Positions 7,840 through 17,578 of a DNA stretch of 51,683 nucleotides are shown here, in pieces. The position numbers were made by a program, and so were the translations under genes. Source of the DNA: JARRJY01 sp037388705 (GTDB lineage: Bacteria > Pseudomonadota > Gammaproteobacteria > UBA6429 > Thiohalophilaceae); NCBI GenBank assembly GCA_037388705.1, contig JARRJY010000012.1, positions 1 to 51,683 on the forward strand, read 5' to 3'. Position 1 is the first letter of the stretch, and every line of letters begins with the position of its first letter. A model generated the notes under the pieces. It was not told where the DNA came from. It saw nothing but the letters and a program-made list of their open reading frames with translations, and did no database searches.

Positions 7840-9030
7840 TTAGCTATCAAGACTCTGATAATACTCAATCAGGATCTGAGCCACTTCAGGTCGTGAGAAT
7901 TCTTTAGGTGGGGCAATACCCTGACCTAACATTTCACGCACCTTTGTGCCTGACAGCAGTACGAAATCATCTTTTTCATGATCTGGTGCTTCACGCATCA
8001 TTACCACCTTATTGAGTTTCTTTGACCAGGCCGTGTGGTCTGCTTCGAAGATTTCAATTTCCATCGCACCGTCCGGCACTTCTTCCTGGAAGATGGTTTG
8101 CGCATCAAAAGCACCGTAGTAATCGCCAACACCGGCATGATCTCGACCGATGATGAAGTGCGTTGCACCCATATTTTGGCGGAAGTAAGCATGCAGTACA
8201 GCCTCACGAGGACCGGCATACAGCATGTCAAAACCATAACCGGTGACCATGGCGCTGTTAGGCGGGAAGTACAGTTCCACCATTTTACGAATGGCGGCAT
8301 CACGTACTGGCGCAGGGATATCACCCGGCTTCAGTTTACCCAGCAGCATGTGGATAACCAGGCCATCACAACCGAGGCGATCCATGGCCATGTGGCACAG
8401 TTCTTCGTGGGCGAGGTGCATTGGGTTACGTGTCTGGAAGGCTACAATTTTCTTCCAGCCGCGCTCTGTAATTTCGTTACGAATTTCTACCGCGGTGCGG
8501 AAAGTATCCGGGAATTCGTCCAGGAAGTAGCTGAAATTCAGTACCTGGATAGGGCCGGAAACCGCCATGCGACCCTGGGAATTAAAGGCAGCAACACCCG
8601 GGTGCTCCATATCATCGGTACGATAAACCTTGTCGGTCATCACTTTCATTTGTTCATCAGACACTTCTTCGATAGCTTCGATGTCCATCACGGCAAGAAC
8701 AGGGTTACCATCGACATTCGGATCGCGTAGCGCGATACGCTTTGCATCGCCTATGGCATCAGTATTTTCAAGAAGACACATCACAGGGACCGGGAAGAAT
8801 GAACCATCGGTCAGGGTCATTTTTTCCGCGGCACCCATGGCGTCAGCCACGTTCATGAAGCCTTTGAGTGGGTTAAAGTAACCGGCACCCATCATCACGG
8901 CATTACCGGCCGCCTGTGAACTGATGATGACAGAAGGTAGGCTTTCCGCTTCTTTACTCAGCTTGTCATGCTCAGCATCGTCATAGACGAAGCGAGGCTG
9001 TAATTCGTCAGAACCAATTGGTTTAATCAT
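7840..9030 (-). CDS. sat: Sulfate adenylyltransferase (ATP sulfurylase), dissimilatory type
   Basis: A cytoplasmic enzyme that converts APS and pyrophosphate to sulfate and ATP in sulfur oxidisers, the last step after AprBA. Family motifs are the nucleotide-binding TRNPMHLAHEELC, GRDHAGVGDYYG, and LSGTKVREML near the C-terminus. I chose the ATG at 9030 (396 aa, beginning MIKPIGSDEL as is typical) because GAGG sits eight bases upstream. The frame stays open to a GTG at 9084, which would add 18 atypical residues. It has no APS-kinase fusion. It is divergent from soeA, with about 650 bases between them. Confidence 0.95.
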   Translation of the reverse strand: MIKPIGSDELQPRFVYDDAEHDKLSKEAESLPSVIISSQAAGNAVMMGAGYFNPLKGFMNVADAMGAAEKMTLTDGSFFPVPVMCLLENTDAIGDAKRIALRDPNVDGNPVLAVMDIEAIEEVSDEQMKVMTDKVYRTDDMEHPGVAAFNSQGRMAVSGPIQVLNFSYFLDEFPDTFRTAVEIRNEITERGWKKIVAFQTRNPMHLAHEELCHMAMDRLGCDGLVIHMLLGKLKPGDIPAPVRDAAIRKMVELYFPPNSAMVTGYGFDMLYAGPREAVLHAYFRQNMGATHFIIGRDHAGVGDYYGAFDAQTIFQEEVPDGAMEIEIFEADHTAWSKKLNKVVMMREAPDHEKDDFVLLSGTKVREMLGQGIAPPKEFSRPEVAQILIEYYQSLDS

Positions 9031-9685
9031 CCTCTTATCCTCGTTGTTGGGTGCTTTTGTTGACACCTTTTTAATATTTTCCACATGACCAGAAATCGAA
9101 ACAGCAAGGCGGCCATGCCAGCAAAATTCAGTGGGACGTCACTATACACCAGTATTTAACAGGCGATTAACAGGGAAATTTATGAGGCCATAGAATGTGC
9201 CAAAAGTGATCAGGATCCACAACCTGGCATTGATCTGGTCCCGGTTCAGATCAGGGCAGGCTTCGGGTTCAGTTGGCGTACCTGGCAAGCGGTATACTTT
9301 AATATATTAAGGGCAGATATTGGATCAACACCTGCGCAGCTAGTGAGTGAGCATTTTTTGACCGCTTTATACTCGGTCGAAATATAAGTGTATTTTATTT
9401 CCACGATGCAGGACGATCAGGGGTTTAAATCTGGCACTGATCGACTATAGTTTTTCCATCCCTGCCTGCAAGCTCAAAATTCGCGTAAAAACAAATGCTT
9501 AGTAGGGTTTTTGATATCTCTCTTCGGATAGAGGCGGGGATCCCGGTCTATCTCTGTAAGGATAAGGTCAAAGCATAATTATTTTAGTATATAATGATTT
9601 TATAATGTATTTAATAACGCTGATTAGTCTGGGAAGCGTGCGATCTCTATAATCGCGCGCTTCGATCATTTAGGTAGGTACTATT
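9031..9685. other. Divergent regulatory region, sat / soeABC
   Basis: About 650 bases without a gene. The half near sat has moderate base composition and no clear motif. Further on are GACCG/CGGTC arms near 9359-9378, a GGGATCCC palindrome near 9537-9544 within a TAGA...TCTA frame, and three TATAAT hexamers at 9590-9595, 9601-9606 and 9648-9653, all on the soeA side. The last lies within an 11-bp inverted repeat listed separately. None has a good -35 match, so an activator or alternative recognition is possible. Confidence 0.5.
9634..9662 (+). promoter_or_regulatory. 11-bp inverted repeat spanning a TATAAT, soeA leader
   Basis: AAGCGTGCGAT (9634-9644) and ATCGCGCGCTT (9652-9662) are inverted copies with one T/G difference, separated by seven bases. 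A perfect TATAAT covers 9648-9653. As DNA it could be an operator over the -10; as RNA it would be an 11-bp hairpin nine bases before the AGGTAGG ribosome site of soeA. No U-tract follows. Confidence 0.45.
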
Positions 9686-12589
9686 ATGTCCGTACTGCAC
9701 AACCCCATTCAGGCCCCCGAAGGCCGAATCGAAGTCAAGAACACCACGTGTTATATGTGCGCCTGTCGGTGCGGCATTCGCGTCACCCTGCGTGACGGTG
9801 AAGTCCGCTATATCCAGGGCAATCCCGAGCATCCATTAAACAAAGGTGTTATCTGTGCCAAGGGTGCCTCCGGTATCATGAAACAATACTCCCCGGCTCG
9901 TCTGACCAAGCCACTGAAGCGTAAAGAAGGTGCTGATCGCGGTGATGCTGAATTTGAAGAAATCAGCTGGGATGAAGCCTTCCAGATTATGGAAGAACGC
10001 CTGTCTCACCTGCGTGCTACGGACCCGAAGAAATTTGCCCTGTTCACCGGCCGTGACCAGATGCAGGCCCTGACCGGCATGTTTGCCAAGCAGTTCGGAA
10101 CGCCAAACTATGCCGCACACGGTGGTTTCTGCTCAGTGAACATGGCCACCGGTATGATTTACACCATTGGCGGCTCCTTCTGGGAATTTGGTGGTCCAGA
10201 CCTGGACCGTTCCAAGCTATTCATCATGATTGGTACTGCGGAAGACCATCACTCCAACCCGATGAAAATGGCCCTATCCAAGTTCAAACGTAATGGTGGT
10301 CGTTTCATTTCCATCAACCCTGTCCGATCTGGTTACTCGGCCATTGCCGATGAATGGGTCCCAATAAAACCTGGTACGGATGGTGCGTTATTTCTCGCCC
10401 TGATTCATGAACTGATTAAAACCGGTTTATACGATCGTGAATTCCTGGTGCAGTACACCAACTCGGCCGAACTGGTTAACCAGGACGAAGCTTCAGATGA
10501 CTTTGGCCTGTTTGTTCGTGCCAAAGATATGGATATTGAGGAAGGCTGCTTTGATCCTCAAAATAAATACTGGTGGGACCGCAATACTAACAAGCCAGTC
10601 ATTACTCAGACAGAGGGGGCTGATCCTTATTTACTAGGTGAATACACACTGGATGATGGCACAAAAGTAAAATCTTCCTTCCAGTTATTAAAAGAACGTG
10701 TTGAAGAATACACGCCTGAGTGGGCTGCCGAAGTCACCGGTATCCCTGCAGAAACGATCCGTCGCCTGGCTCATGAAATGGGTATCACGGCACGTGATGA
10801 AAAAATCGAGTTACCGATTGCCTGGACCGACGTGTGGGGTAATGAACATGATACCGTTGTTGGTAACCCGGTATCTTTCCACTCCATGCGTGGTACCGCG
10901 GCTCACTCCAATGGCTTCCAGACCATCCGTGCCATGAGTATCCTGATGACGATCCTGGGTACCATTGATCGTCCAGGTGGTTTCCGCCATAAGGCTCCTT
11001 TCCCTCGCCCCATTCCGCCCTGTGCAAAAACGCCAAAAGGCCCTGAAGGTGTTAAACCCAATACGCCGCTAGCCGGTATGCCACTGGGTTGGCCGGCAGA
11101 TCCGGAAGACCTGTTCGTGGATGAAAACAACGAACCGGTTCGTATTGATAAAGCCTTTTCATGGGAGCATCCGTTATCCGCGCATGGCCTGATGCACAAT
11201 GTGATCACCAACGCGGTAAATGCTGATCCTTATGACATTGATACCTTGTTAATCTTCATGGCCAACATGGCCTGGAACTCATCAATGAACACCGATGAAG
11301 TGCGTAAGATGCTCAATGCCAAAAAAGATGATGGCGAATACAAGATTCCTTTCTTAATTGTGGCCGATGCCTTCCAGTCTGAAATGGTAGCCTATGCTGA
11401 CCTGGTATTACCTGACACGACTTATCTTGAACGTCATGACGTTATGTCGATGCTGGATCGTCCTATTTCTGAATACGATGGCCCGGTTGATTCTGTACGT
11501 ATCCCGGTTGTACCACCTAAGGGTGACTGCAAACCATTCCAGGAAGTCATAATCGAAATGGGTTCACGCCTGAAACTGCCTGCATTTACCAATGAAGATG
11601 GATCACGCAAGTACCGTGACTACCCGGACTTCGTGGTGAACTTTGAAACAGAACCTGGTTCAGGCATCGGCTTCCTGGCCGGCTGGCGTGGTACAGGTGG
11701 TGAGAAGTTCATGAAAGGTGAACCGAATCCGAACCAGTGGGAAATGTACGAGAAGAACAATTGTGTATTCCATTACGAGTTACCGAAGTCTTACCAGTAC
11801 ATGCGTAACTGGAACCGCGGTTACCTGCGCTGGGCACAGGAACATCGCCTGACTCGTTATGAAGAACCCATTAACTGTCACATCTATTCAGAAGTGTTAC
11901 AAAAATTCCGGTTGGCTGCGCAAGGCAAACGTGATGGTAAGCAACCACCTGAGCGTTTACGTAAACGAGTCGAAACCTACTTCGATCCATTGCCGTTCTA
12001 CTTTGAACCGTTGGAATCACAGTTAACCGACAAGCATAAGTATCCATTGAATGCCATCACACAACGCCCAATGGCAATGTACCATTCATGGGATTCACAG
12101 AATGCCTGGCTGCGTCAGATCCATGCGCATAATTACCTGCATGTTCACCCTTCCCTGGGTGAAAAACATGGTTTTGAAGATGGTGACTGGATCTGGGTGG
12201 AATCCATGCACGGTAAGGTCCGCTGTATGTGCCGCTTCTCGGAAGCCGTAGAACCCGGCACTGTGTGGACCTGGAACGCCATTGGTAAAGCCAGCGGTGC
12301 CTGGAATCTGGACGCTGATGCCAACGAATCGAAGAAAGGCTTCCTGCTTAACCACCTGATCTCGGAAGAGCTTCCCGTTAACGAATGTGGTGAACATATT
12401 TCCAACTCGGATCCCATCTCTGGTCAAGCTGGTTGGTATGATGTACGCGTTCGTGTTTATAAAGCCGATGAATCTGAAGAGAAAGTCACCTGGCCACAGT
12501 TTGATACCATGACACAACTACCTGGTACCGGTAAGCGTCGCAAGTGGCAAGGCTTCTTTGCCGGCAAATTTACTAAAGGAGCCAAGTAA
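9686..12589 (+). CDS. soeA: Sulfite dehydrogenase (cytoplasmic), molybdopterin subunit SoeA
   Basis: A 967-residue molybdopterin oxidoreductase that oxidises sulfite directly to sulfate. An N-terminal [4Fe-4S] motif has cysteines at 22, 25, 29 and 57 (C-x2-C-x3-C-x27-C). The body is of the DMSO-reductase family, and the C-terminal molybdopterin dinucleotide-binding region includes HNYLHVHPS. There is no twin-arginine signal, matching the cytoplasmic SoeA type rather than exported polysulfide or thiosulfate reductases. AGGTAGG precedes the ATG by seven bases. The stop overlaps the soeB start (TAATG). The SoeA call rests on length, no signal, gene order and the nearby apr and sat genes; a related reductase is less likely. 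Confidence 0.92.
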   Translation: MSVLHNPIQAPEGRIEVKNTTCYMCACRCGIRVTLRDGEVRYIQGNPEHPLNKGVICAKGASGIMKQYSPARLTKPLKRKEGADRGDAEFEEISWDEAFQIMEERLSHLRATDPKKFALFTGRDQMQALTGMFAKQFGTPNYAAHGGFCSVNMATGMIYTIGGSFWEFGGPDLDRSKLFIMIGTAEDHHSNPMKMALSKFKRNGGRFISINPVRSGYSAIADEWVPIKPGTDGALFLALIHELIKTGLYDREFLVQYTNSAELVNQDEASDDFGLFVRAKDMDIEEGCFDPQNKYWWDRNTNKPVITQTEGADPYLLGEYTLDDGTKVKSSFQLLKERVEEYTPEWAAEVTGIPAETIRRLAHEMGITARDEKIELPIAWTDVWGNEHDTVVGNPVSFHSMRGTAAHSNGFQTIRAMSILMTILGTIDRPGGFRHKAPFPRPIPPCAKTPKGPEGVKPNTPLAGMPLGWPADPEDLFVDENNEPVRIDKAFSWEHPLSAHGLMHNVITNAVNADPYDIDTLLIFMANMAWNSSMNTDEVRKMLNAKKDDGEYKIPFLIVADAFQSEMVAYADLVLPDTTYLERHDVMSMLDRPISEYDGPVDSVRIPVVPPKGDCKPFQEVIIEMGSRLKLPAFTNEDGSRKYRDYPDFVVNFETEPGSGIGFLAGWRGTGGEKFMKGEPNPNQWEMYEKNNCVFHYELPKSYQYMRNWNRGYLRWAQEHRLTRYEEPINCHIYSEVLQKFRLAAQGKRDGKQPPERLRKRVETYFDPLPFYFEPLESQLTDKHKYPLNAITQRPMAMYHSWDSQNAWLRQIHAHNYLHVHPSLGEKHGFEDGDWIWVESMHGKVRCMCRFSEAVEPGTVWTWNAIGKASGAWNLDADANESKKGFLLNHLISEELPVNECGEHISNSDPISGQAGWYDVRVRVYKADESEEKVTWPQFDTMTQLPGTGKRRKWQGFFAGKFTKGAK

Positions 12590-13320
12590 TGACTCAGTTA
12601 GCTTTAGTTATTGATCTTAATGTGTGTGTAGGTTGTCATGCCTGCGTGACCAGTTGTAAAGAATGGAACACCTCGGGTCCTGCCGGTTATATGAGCGATG
12701 AAAATCCCTACAGCAAGGATCCAACCGGTACCTTCTTTAACCGCGTACAAACTTTCGAAGTGGGCACTTTCCCTAACACCGAAACGGTTCACTTCCCGAA
12801 AAGTTGCCTGCACTGTGAAGAACCCCCCTGTGTACCTGTATGTCCGACCGGGGCCAGTTACAAACGTGAAGAAGACGGTATCGTACTGGTGGATTACGAC
12901 AAGTGTATTGGTTGTCGTTACTGTTCATGGGCCTGCCCTTACGGCGCCCGCGAAATCGATGAAGAGCAGAAGGTCATGAAGAAATGTACCTTGTGTGTAG
13001 ATCGTATTTACGATGAGTCTTTACCGGAATCAGAACGTAAACCGGCGTGTGTGTTGTCATGCCCGCCAGGCGCACGTTTGTTTGGTGATGTCCATGATCC
13101 AGAATCAGAGGTTTCTGTCGCGATTCGTGAGGAAGGTGGTTACCAGCTGTTACCTGAATGGGGTACCAAGCCATCTAACCACTACCTGCCACGTCGTAAA
13201 CAGCGTATGCATATCCATGAAGATGAACTGATTCGTGCTGATAATCCTCTCAAGAAAGAGGAACGTGTACACAGCGAACCGGTTGATGCACCGACGCTCG
13301 ATGACAGTACTTCATGGTAA
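12589..13320 (+). CDS. soeB: Sulfite dehydrogenase, iron-sulfur subunit SoeB
   Basis: A 243-residue electron-transfer subunit with four ferredoxin-type cysteine groups: CVGCHACVTSCKEW, CLHCEEPPCVPVCP, CIGCRYCSWACP, and CTLC with the later CVLSCPPGA. This is the usual four-[4Fe-4S] chain of the DMSO reductase family, passing electrons from SoeA to the membrane subunit. There is no signal peptide. The ATG overlaps the soeA stop by one base, implying coupled translation, and soeC follows after 36 bases. Confidence 0.93.
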   Translation: MTQLALVIDLNVCVGCHACVTSCKEWNTSGPAGYMSDENPYSKDPTGTFFNRVQTFEVGTFPNTETVHFPKSCLHCEEPPCVPVCPTGASYKREEDGIVLVDYDKCIGCRYCSWACPYGAREIDEEQKVMKKCTLCVDRIYDESLPESERKPACVLSCPPGARLFGDVHDPESEVSVAIREEGGYQLLPEWGTKPSNHYLPRRKQRMHIHEDELIRADNPLKKEERVHSEPVDAPTLDDSTSW

Positions 13321-13356
13321 AAACATTTTTACGAAATTTTTAAACTGGAGAATATT

Positions 13357-14334
13357 ATGCATCCCGCATTTTCAGTTATTTTTTTAACAACCCTGATTGG
13401 TGTTGGCCAGGGTATGTTCCTGGCATTATTTACCGGCCAGAGTTATGCCGCGGTTGAACTGTTACCTTCACAGGACAGTGCGGGTTTCTATGGTGTTGGT
13501 GGTGCAATTGCGCTGGTATTTTTAATTGCCGGTCTGATTGCCTCTTTCTTCCACCTGGGTCGCCCGGAGCGCGCCTGGCGTGCCGCATCACAATGGCGCA
13601 CTTCATGGTTATCACGGGAAGTAATCGCATTGCCTGTCGTCATGGGGCTGGTATTTATCTATACGGTAATGCATTACTTTGACCTTGATACCATTTTATT
13701 TACTACCAAAACCGGGGCACGTTTATCTGTCACCACAATTATTGGTGGTATGGGCACAGTTGCCACGTTTGCCCTGTTCCTGTGTACCGGCATGATTTAC
13801 GCCGCAATCAAGTTTCTACAGGAATGGTCAAGTCCGTTGACTGTCATTAATTACCTGTTACTGGGTACAGCTTCTGGTTTTACTTTAACAACAGCATTTG
13901 CCAGCCAGGCTGCACCTGAGCTGATGAACTTCTACGGCATCTGGTCAATTATCATTACCCTGAGTGCTTTATTTACCCGTGGCTGGAGCCTGTTCCGTAA
14001 TGCACGCTTAAAAGCAAGGTCGACCATTCAAACAGCGATTGGTATTCGTCACCAGAACATTCAGCAAAAAGCCATGGGTATGATGGGCGGTTCTGTTAAC
14101 ACCCGTGATTTTTTCCACCACACCAGTGCTTCTTTCATGAAAACAATCAAGTATGGTTTCATCGTACTGGTGTTCTTCGTGCCAACCCTCCTGTTGTGGA
14201 AAGGTATACAAAGTGGTGATGGCCTGGTATTAACTGCTGCTTTCCTGGTTCAGTATGTTGGCCTTCTCGCCGAACGCTGGTTCTTCTTTGCTCAAGCCAA
14301 CCACCCTCAGAACCTGTATTATCAAACTATTTAA
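13357..14334 (+). CDS. soeC: Sulfite dehydrogenase, membrane anchor SoeC (DmsC-like)
   Basis: A 325-residue membrane protein with about eight hydrophobic segments, the first at residues 3-23, and HLGRPERAWRA near 67-77, typical of DmsC/NrfD-type quinone-binding subunits. It holds the SoeAB heads at the inner face of the membrane and probably reduces quinone. TGGAG precedes the ATG. It is the last gene of soeABC, followed 25 bases later by a strong terminator. Confidence 0.92.
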   Translation: MHPAFSVIFLTTLIGVGQGMFLALFTGQSYAAVELLPSQDSAGFYGVGGAIALVFLIAGLIASFFHLGRPERAWRAASQWRTSWLSREVIALPVVMGLVFIYTVMHYFDLDTILFTTKTGARLSVTTIIGGMGTVATFALFLCTGMIYAAIKFLQEWSSPLTVINYLLLGTASGFTLTTAFASQAAPELMNFYGIWSIIITLSALFTRGWSLFRNARLKARSTIQTAIGIRHQNIQQKAMGMMGGSVNTRDFFHHTSASFMKTIKYGFIVLVFFVPTLLLWKGIQSGDGLVLTAAFLVQYVGLLAERWFFFAQANHPQNLYYQTI

Positions 14335-14358
14335 GCTAATACTAATAGCTTCCATATT

Positions 14359-14389
14359 AAAAAAGCCGCATAATCATGCGGCTTTTTTT
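14359..14389 (+). terminator. Rho-independent terminator of soeABC
   Basis: A perfect 11-bp stem AAAAGCCGCAT (14361-14371) and ATGCGGCTTTT (14376-14386) with a 4-base loop AATC, continuing into a run of seven T ending at 14389. Confidence 0.9.
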
Positions 14390-14497
14390 ATGCGAAATAT
14401 CCTTGTTATACTCGAATCCCACAATATTCACCGTTTATATCAAGGCCCCAAAGTACTCAGCCTCAACTTTTCAGGCAGTGAATAAAAAAGGATGTTT

Positions 14498-17400
14498 ATG
14501 AATGGCAAGCAGTTCCAGTCCAGATTTATCAAGCTAATCCTTTTAAGCTGGCTCTTTCCTCCAGTTGTCGGACTTGGTTTCATCCTGTTCACCGGTATAT
14601 TAAGCGGTGAACAAATGCTGATAATACTAACCACTCCACTGGAACCTGCTTATATCATTATTACTCTGATCCTGGCGATCTACTACTTTAAATATTTTAT
14701 CCGGCCATTTATCGCTTATCTCGATAGTGGTGATGCCAAACAGGACTTTGAAGCCGGAGCCATTAACTGTATTCGAAGCTTTCCCTTGCACTTCTGGGGG
14801 ATCTTTATTGCCTACCTGGTCATCGCACCAGCGAGTGTTATTTACAGTGCTGAAACCTATAGCGACTATGTTGCACAACCCATTGACTGGTTTCGTATTC
14901 AGCTTGTTGCTCTGACGGTTTCCATCATCGTTGGCCTGCCAATCTTTTTTCGCATCTTTGATCTGTTTGGTGAAGTCATTGGTGATCTGAACCTGACAAA
15001 ACCTTTCCTGACTATTAAAACAAAAGTATTCCTTATCGGTGCCCTGATTCCTTTACTCATCGATACCATGATCGTCCAGTACTACTGGACACGTACCGGT
15101 TATTTCACTATGGAAACTTTCTCGGTATGGTTATTGCTGGAATTGATTGCTATCGCAGGTAGCCTGTTGTTCACTCATAGCTTTGGACAGGCACTATTAC
15201 CTTTACATCGCATGGGGCAATTAACAGCCGCCAAGGTGATCGATCCACAAGAATTTACAGCAAGGTCAACTGATGAACTTGGGTTAATTGTCAGAAAATA
15301 TAGTGACTTGTTACTCGATCTGAAAAATCATACGGAGATTCTTTCCATTAATCGCGAATCAATCCTGGACAGCGGTTATGACAAAAAGATTTCAATGATA
15401 TCCGACAAGGTTATCAACTTATGTAAAGAAAGCCTGAAAGCCGATATTACCTTTTTAATCCTGTTTAAAGATGGCAGGCTGACTGGAGTTGCTGATAGCA
15501 ACAACAAGTATAATCCAGATGGTTATTATTATTTGAGTACAGATGAAAACTCGGCTGCTGTTAAATCCTTCAATGACAGAAAAACACAAATTATCAATGA
15601 TGCCGTAAACAGTCCCGATGTTAATAGTGTCTTGCAAAAAAGATTTCACATTTTATCCTGTCTGGCAACGCCACTAGATGTTGAAGACAAAGTGATTGGC
15701 GTATTGATGTGTGCTTTCCAGGAATACAGACATATCTTTCCACAACGTGAAATTAACCTGTTTGAAAGTATCGCTCATGAAGCTGCCCTGGTCATCAATA
15801 CCCAGATTATCTATGAAGAAAAAGCAGAAATAGAACGTGAATCGAAGAAAACCAATGAATACATCCATACCATGTTCAATGCAACCAGCGAGGGGATACT
15901 CAGCATCGACCCAAACATGAAGTGTACTTTCATGAATACTGCAGCAATCAACATGCTTGGTTATACACCTTATGAACTCTATGATAAAAATATTTATGAA
16001 GTGATTCATCATTCTGATCAACACGGAAATAAAATAGAAATCGATGATTGCGCTATTTATCGCTCGATGGCTGACTGCAAAAGCATGTACTCTGATAAGG
16101 AAGTATTCAAAACCAAAGCAGGTGATGCTTTCCCGGTACAGTTCTCTTCAACACCCATTTACGAGGATAACCAGGTCATTGGTGCCGTCGTGGTATTCCG
16201 CAATGTCGCTGCGGAAAAAGCAATTGAAAATAAACTTAACTATCTCGCAACACATGATTCTTTGACTAGCCTGATTAATCGCCACGAATTTGAAGCTCGA
16301 CTTTCACAACTTATTGATGAATCGAAGATAGATAACACTCAACATGCCCTGTGTTACCTGGATCTTGACCAGTTCAAGATTGTAAATGATACCTGTGGCC
16401 ATATTGCGGGTGATGAATTGCTCCGGCAAATATCCACCCTGTTAAAATCACATATAAGGCAAGGTGATACCCTTGGCCGACTGGGTGGTGATGAATTTGG
16501 TGTTTTGTTCCCTCACTGTAACCAGGAAAAAGTACTCCAGCTGTCTGAAGACCTGCGCAAAACCATTGAAGATTTTCGCTTTTCCTGGGAAGGAAAAAAT
16601 TTCACAATCGGGGTGAGTATTGGTGTTGTACCCATTGATAAAATGACCGAGAGCCTGCACAGCGTTTTAAGTGCTGCCGATGCTGCCTGTTACCTTGCCA
16701 AGGACAGTGGGCGTAACCGTATTCATGTGTACCATGAATCTGATAGCAAAGTTGCTCAACACTATGGCGAGATGCACTGGGTAAACAGGATCAATTCCGC
16801 CCTGGAACAGAACCAGTTTGTCTTATATTTTCAGCCGATCACCTCTTTCCATAATATTCATAATCTGCACAGTTTCATTGAAATACTCGTAAAAATAAAA
16901 ATTGACGATACACTCATTCCTCCCGGCGCATTTATCCCTGCTGCAGAACGTTACAACCTGATGCCGCTAATTGATAAATGGGTATTAAAGCAAACATTCA
17001 AATGGTTAAAGCAGAATAGCAAGCTGGTTAGTAAACTGGATACCTGCTCCATAAACCTGTCTGGTGCATCCATTGGCGACCAAACTTTCATGTCGTTTAT
17101 TATCGATCAACTGGAATCCGGACAGGTCCCGATTAACAAGATCTGCTTCGAGATTACAGAAACCACCGCGGTCTCCAATCTGTCACAGGCGCTGCATTTT
17201 ATCCAGGAATTAAAGAAACGCGGCTGTCGTTTTGCTCTTGATGATTTTGGTAGTGGTATGTCTTCGTTTTCATACCTGAAAACCCTGCCGGTTGATTTCG
17301 TCAAGATAGACGGGAACTTTGTGCGTAATATTGCTGAAGACCATATCGATCGCACCATGGTTGATGCCATCAACCAGGTAGGGCGTGCGATGAATATCAG

Positions 17401-17530
17401 TACTATCGCCGAGTACGTGGAAAATCAACGTACTCTTGATGAATTGCGGAAAATTGGTATCGATTTCGTTCAGGGTTATGGTATCTGCGAACCGCAGCCA
17501 TTGTACCGATACGGTATTGATAAGTGTTAA
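14498..17530 (+). CDS. Membrane GAF-PAS-GGDEF-EAL protein (c-di-GMP metabolism)
   Basis: A protein of about 1010 residues. Counted from the upstream ATG at 14492, it has six hydrophobic segments within residues 1-230, a HAMP-like linker, a GAF-like region (about 300-435), a PAS domain (about 455-570), a GGDEF domain and an EAL domain. The cyclase motif is intact GGDEF (665-669), with an upstream RQGD that fits the inhibitory I-site. The EAL signature reads EIL (near 796), keeping the catalytic Glu, and the DDFGSG loop (916-921), KID and QGYG are kept. It may make or degrade cyclic-di-GMP. I prefer ATG 14498, since AAGG abuts the first ATG and is six bases from the second. Confidence 0.9.
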   Translation: MNGKQFQSRFIKLILLSWLFPPVVGLGFILFTGILSGEQMLIILTTPLEPAYIIITLILAIYYFKYFIRPFIAYLDSGDAKQDFEAGAINCIRSFPLHFWGIFIAYLVIAPASVIYSAETYSDYVAQPIDWFRIQLVALTVSIIVGLPIFFRIFDLFGEVIGDLNLTKPFLTIKTKVFLIGALIPLLIDTMIVQYYWTRTGYFTMETFSVWLLLELIAIAGSLLFTHSFGQALLPLHRMGQLTAAKVIDPQEFTARSTDELGLIVRKYSDLLLDLKNHTEILSINRESILDSGYDKKISMISDKVINLCKESLKADITFLILFKDGRLTGVADSNNKYNPDGYYYLSTDENSAAVKSFNDRKTQIINDAVNSPDVNSVLQKRFHILSCLATPLDVEDKVIGVLMCAFQEYRHIFPQREINLFESIAHEAALVINTQIIYEEKAEIERESKKTNEYIHTMFNATSEGILSIDPNMKCTFMNTAAINMLGYTPYELYDKNIYEVIHHSDQHGNKIEIDDCAIYRSMADCKSMYSDKEVFKTKAGDAFPVQFSSTPIYEDNQVIGAVVVFRNVAAEKAIENKLNYLATHDSLTSLINRHEFEARLSQLIDESKIDNTQHALCYLDLDQFKIVNDTCGHIAGDELLRQISTLLKSHIRQGDTLGRLGGDEFGVLFPHCNQEKVLQLSEDLRKTIEDFRFSWEGKNFTIGVSIGVVPIDKMTESLHSVLSAADAACYLAKDSGRNRIHVYHESDSKVAQHYGEMHWVNRINSALEQNQFVLYFQPITSFHNIHNLHSFIEILVKIKIDDTLIPPGAFIPAAERYNLMPLIDKWVLKQTFKWLKQNSKLVSKLDTCSINLSGASIGDQTFMSFIIDQLESGQVPINKICFEITETTAVSNLSQALHFIQELKKRGCRFALDDFGSGMSSFSYLKTLPVDFVKIDGNFVRNIAEDHIDRTMVDAINQVGRAMNISTIAEYVENQRTLDELRKIGIDFVQGYGICEPQPLYRYGIDKC

Positions 17531-17578
17531 CTTATTGATTATATTGTATTTTTATTATTTTCGATTTTTTATATTCGA

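Noticed and set aside
8035..8730. 231-aa plus-strand open frame opposite sat
   Set aside because: Lies wholly within sat, whose motifs are unambiguous. The translated product shows no family features.
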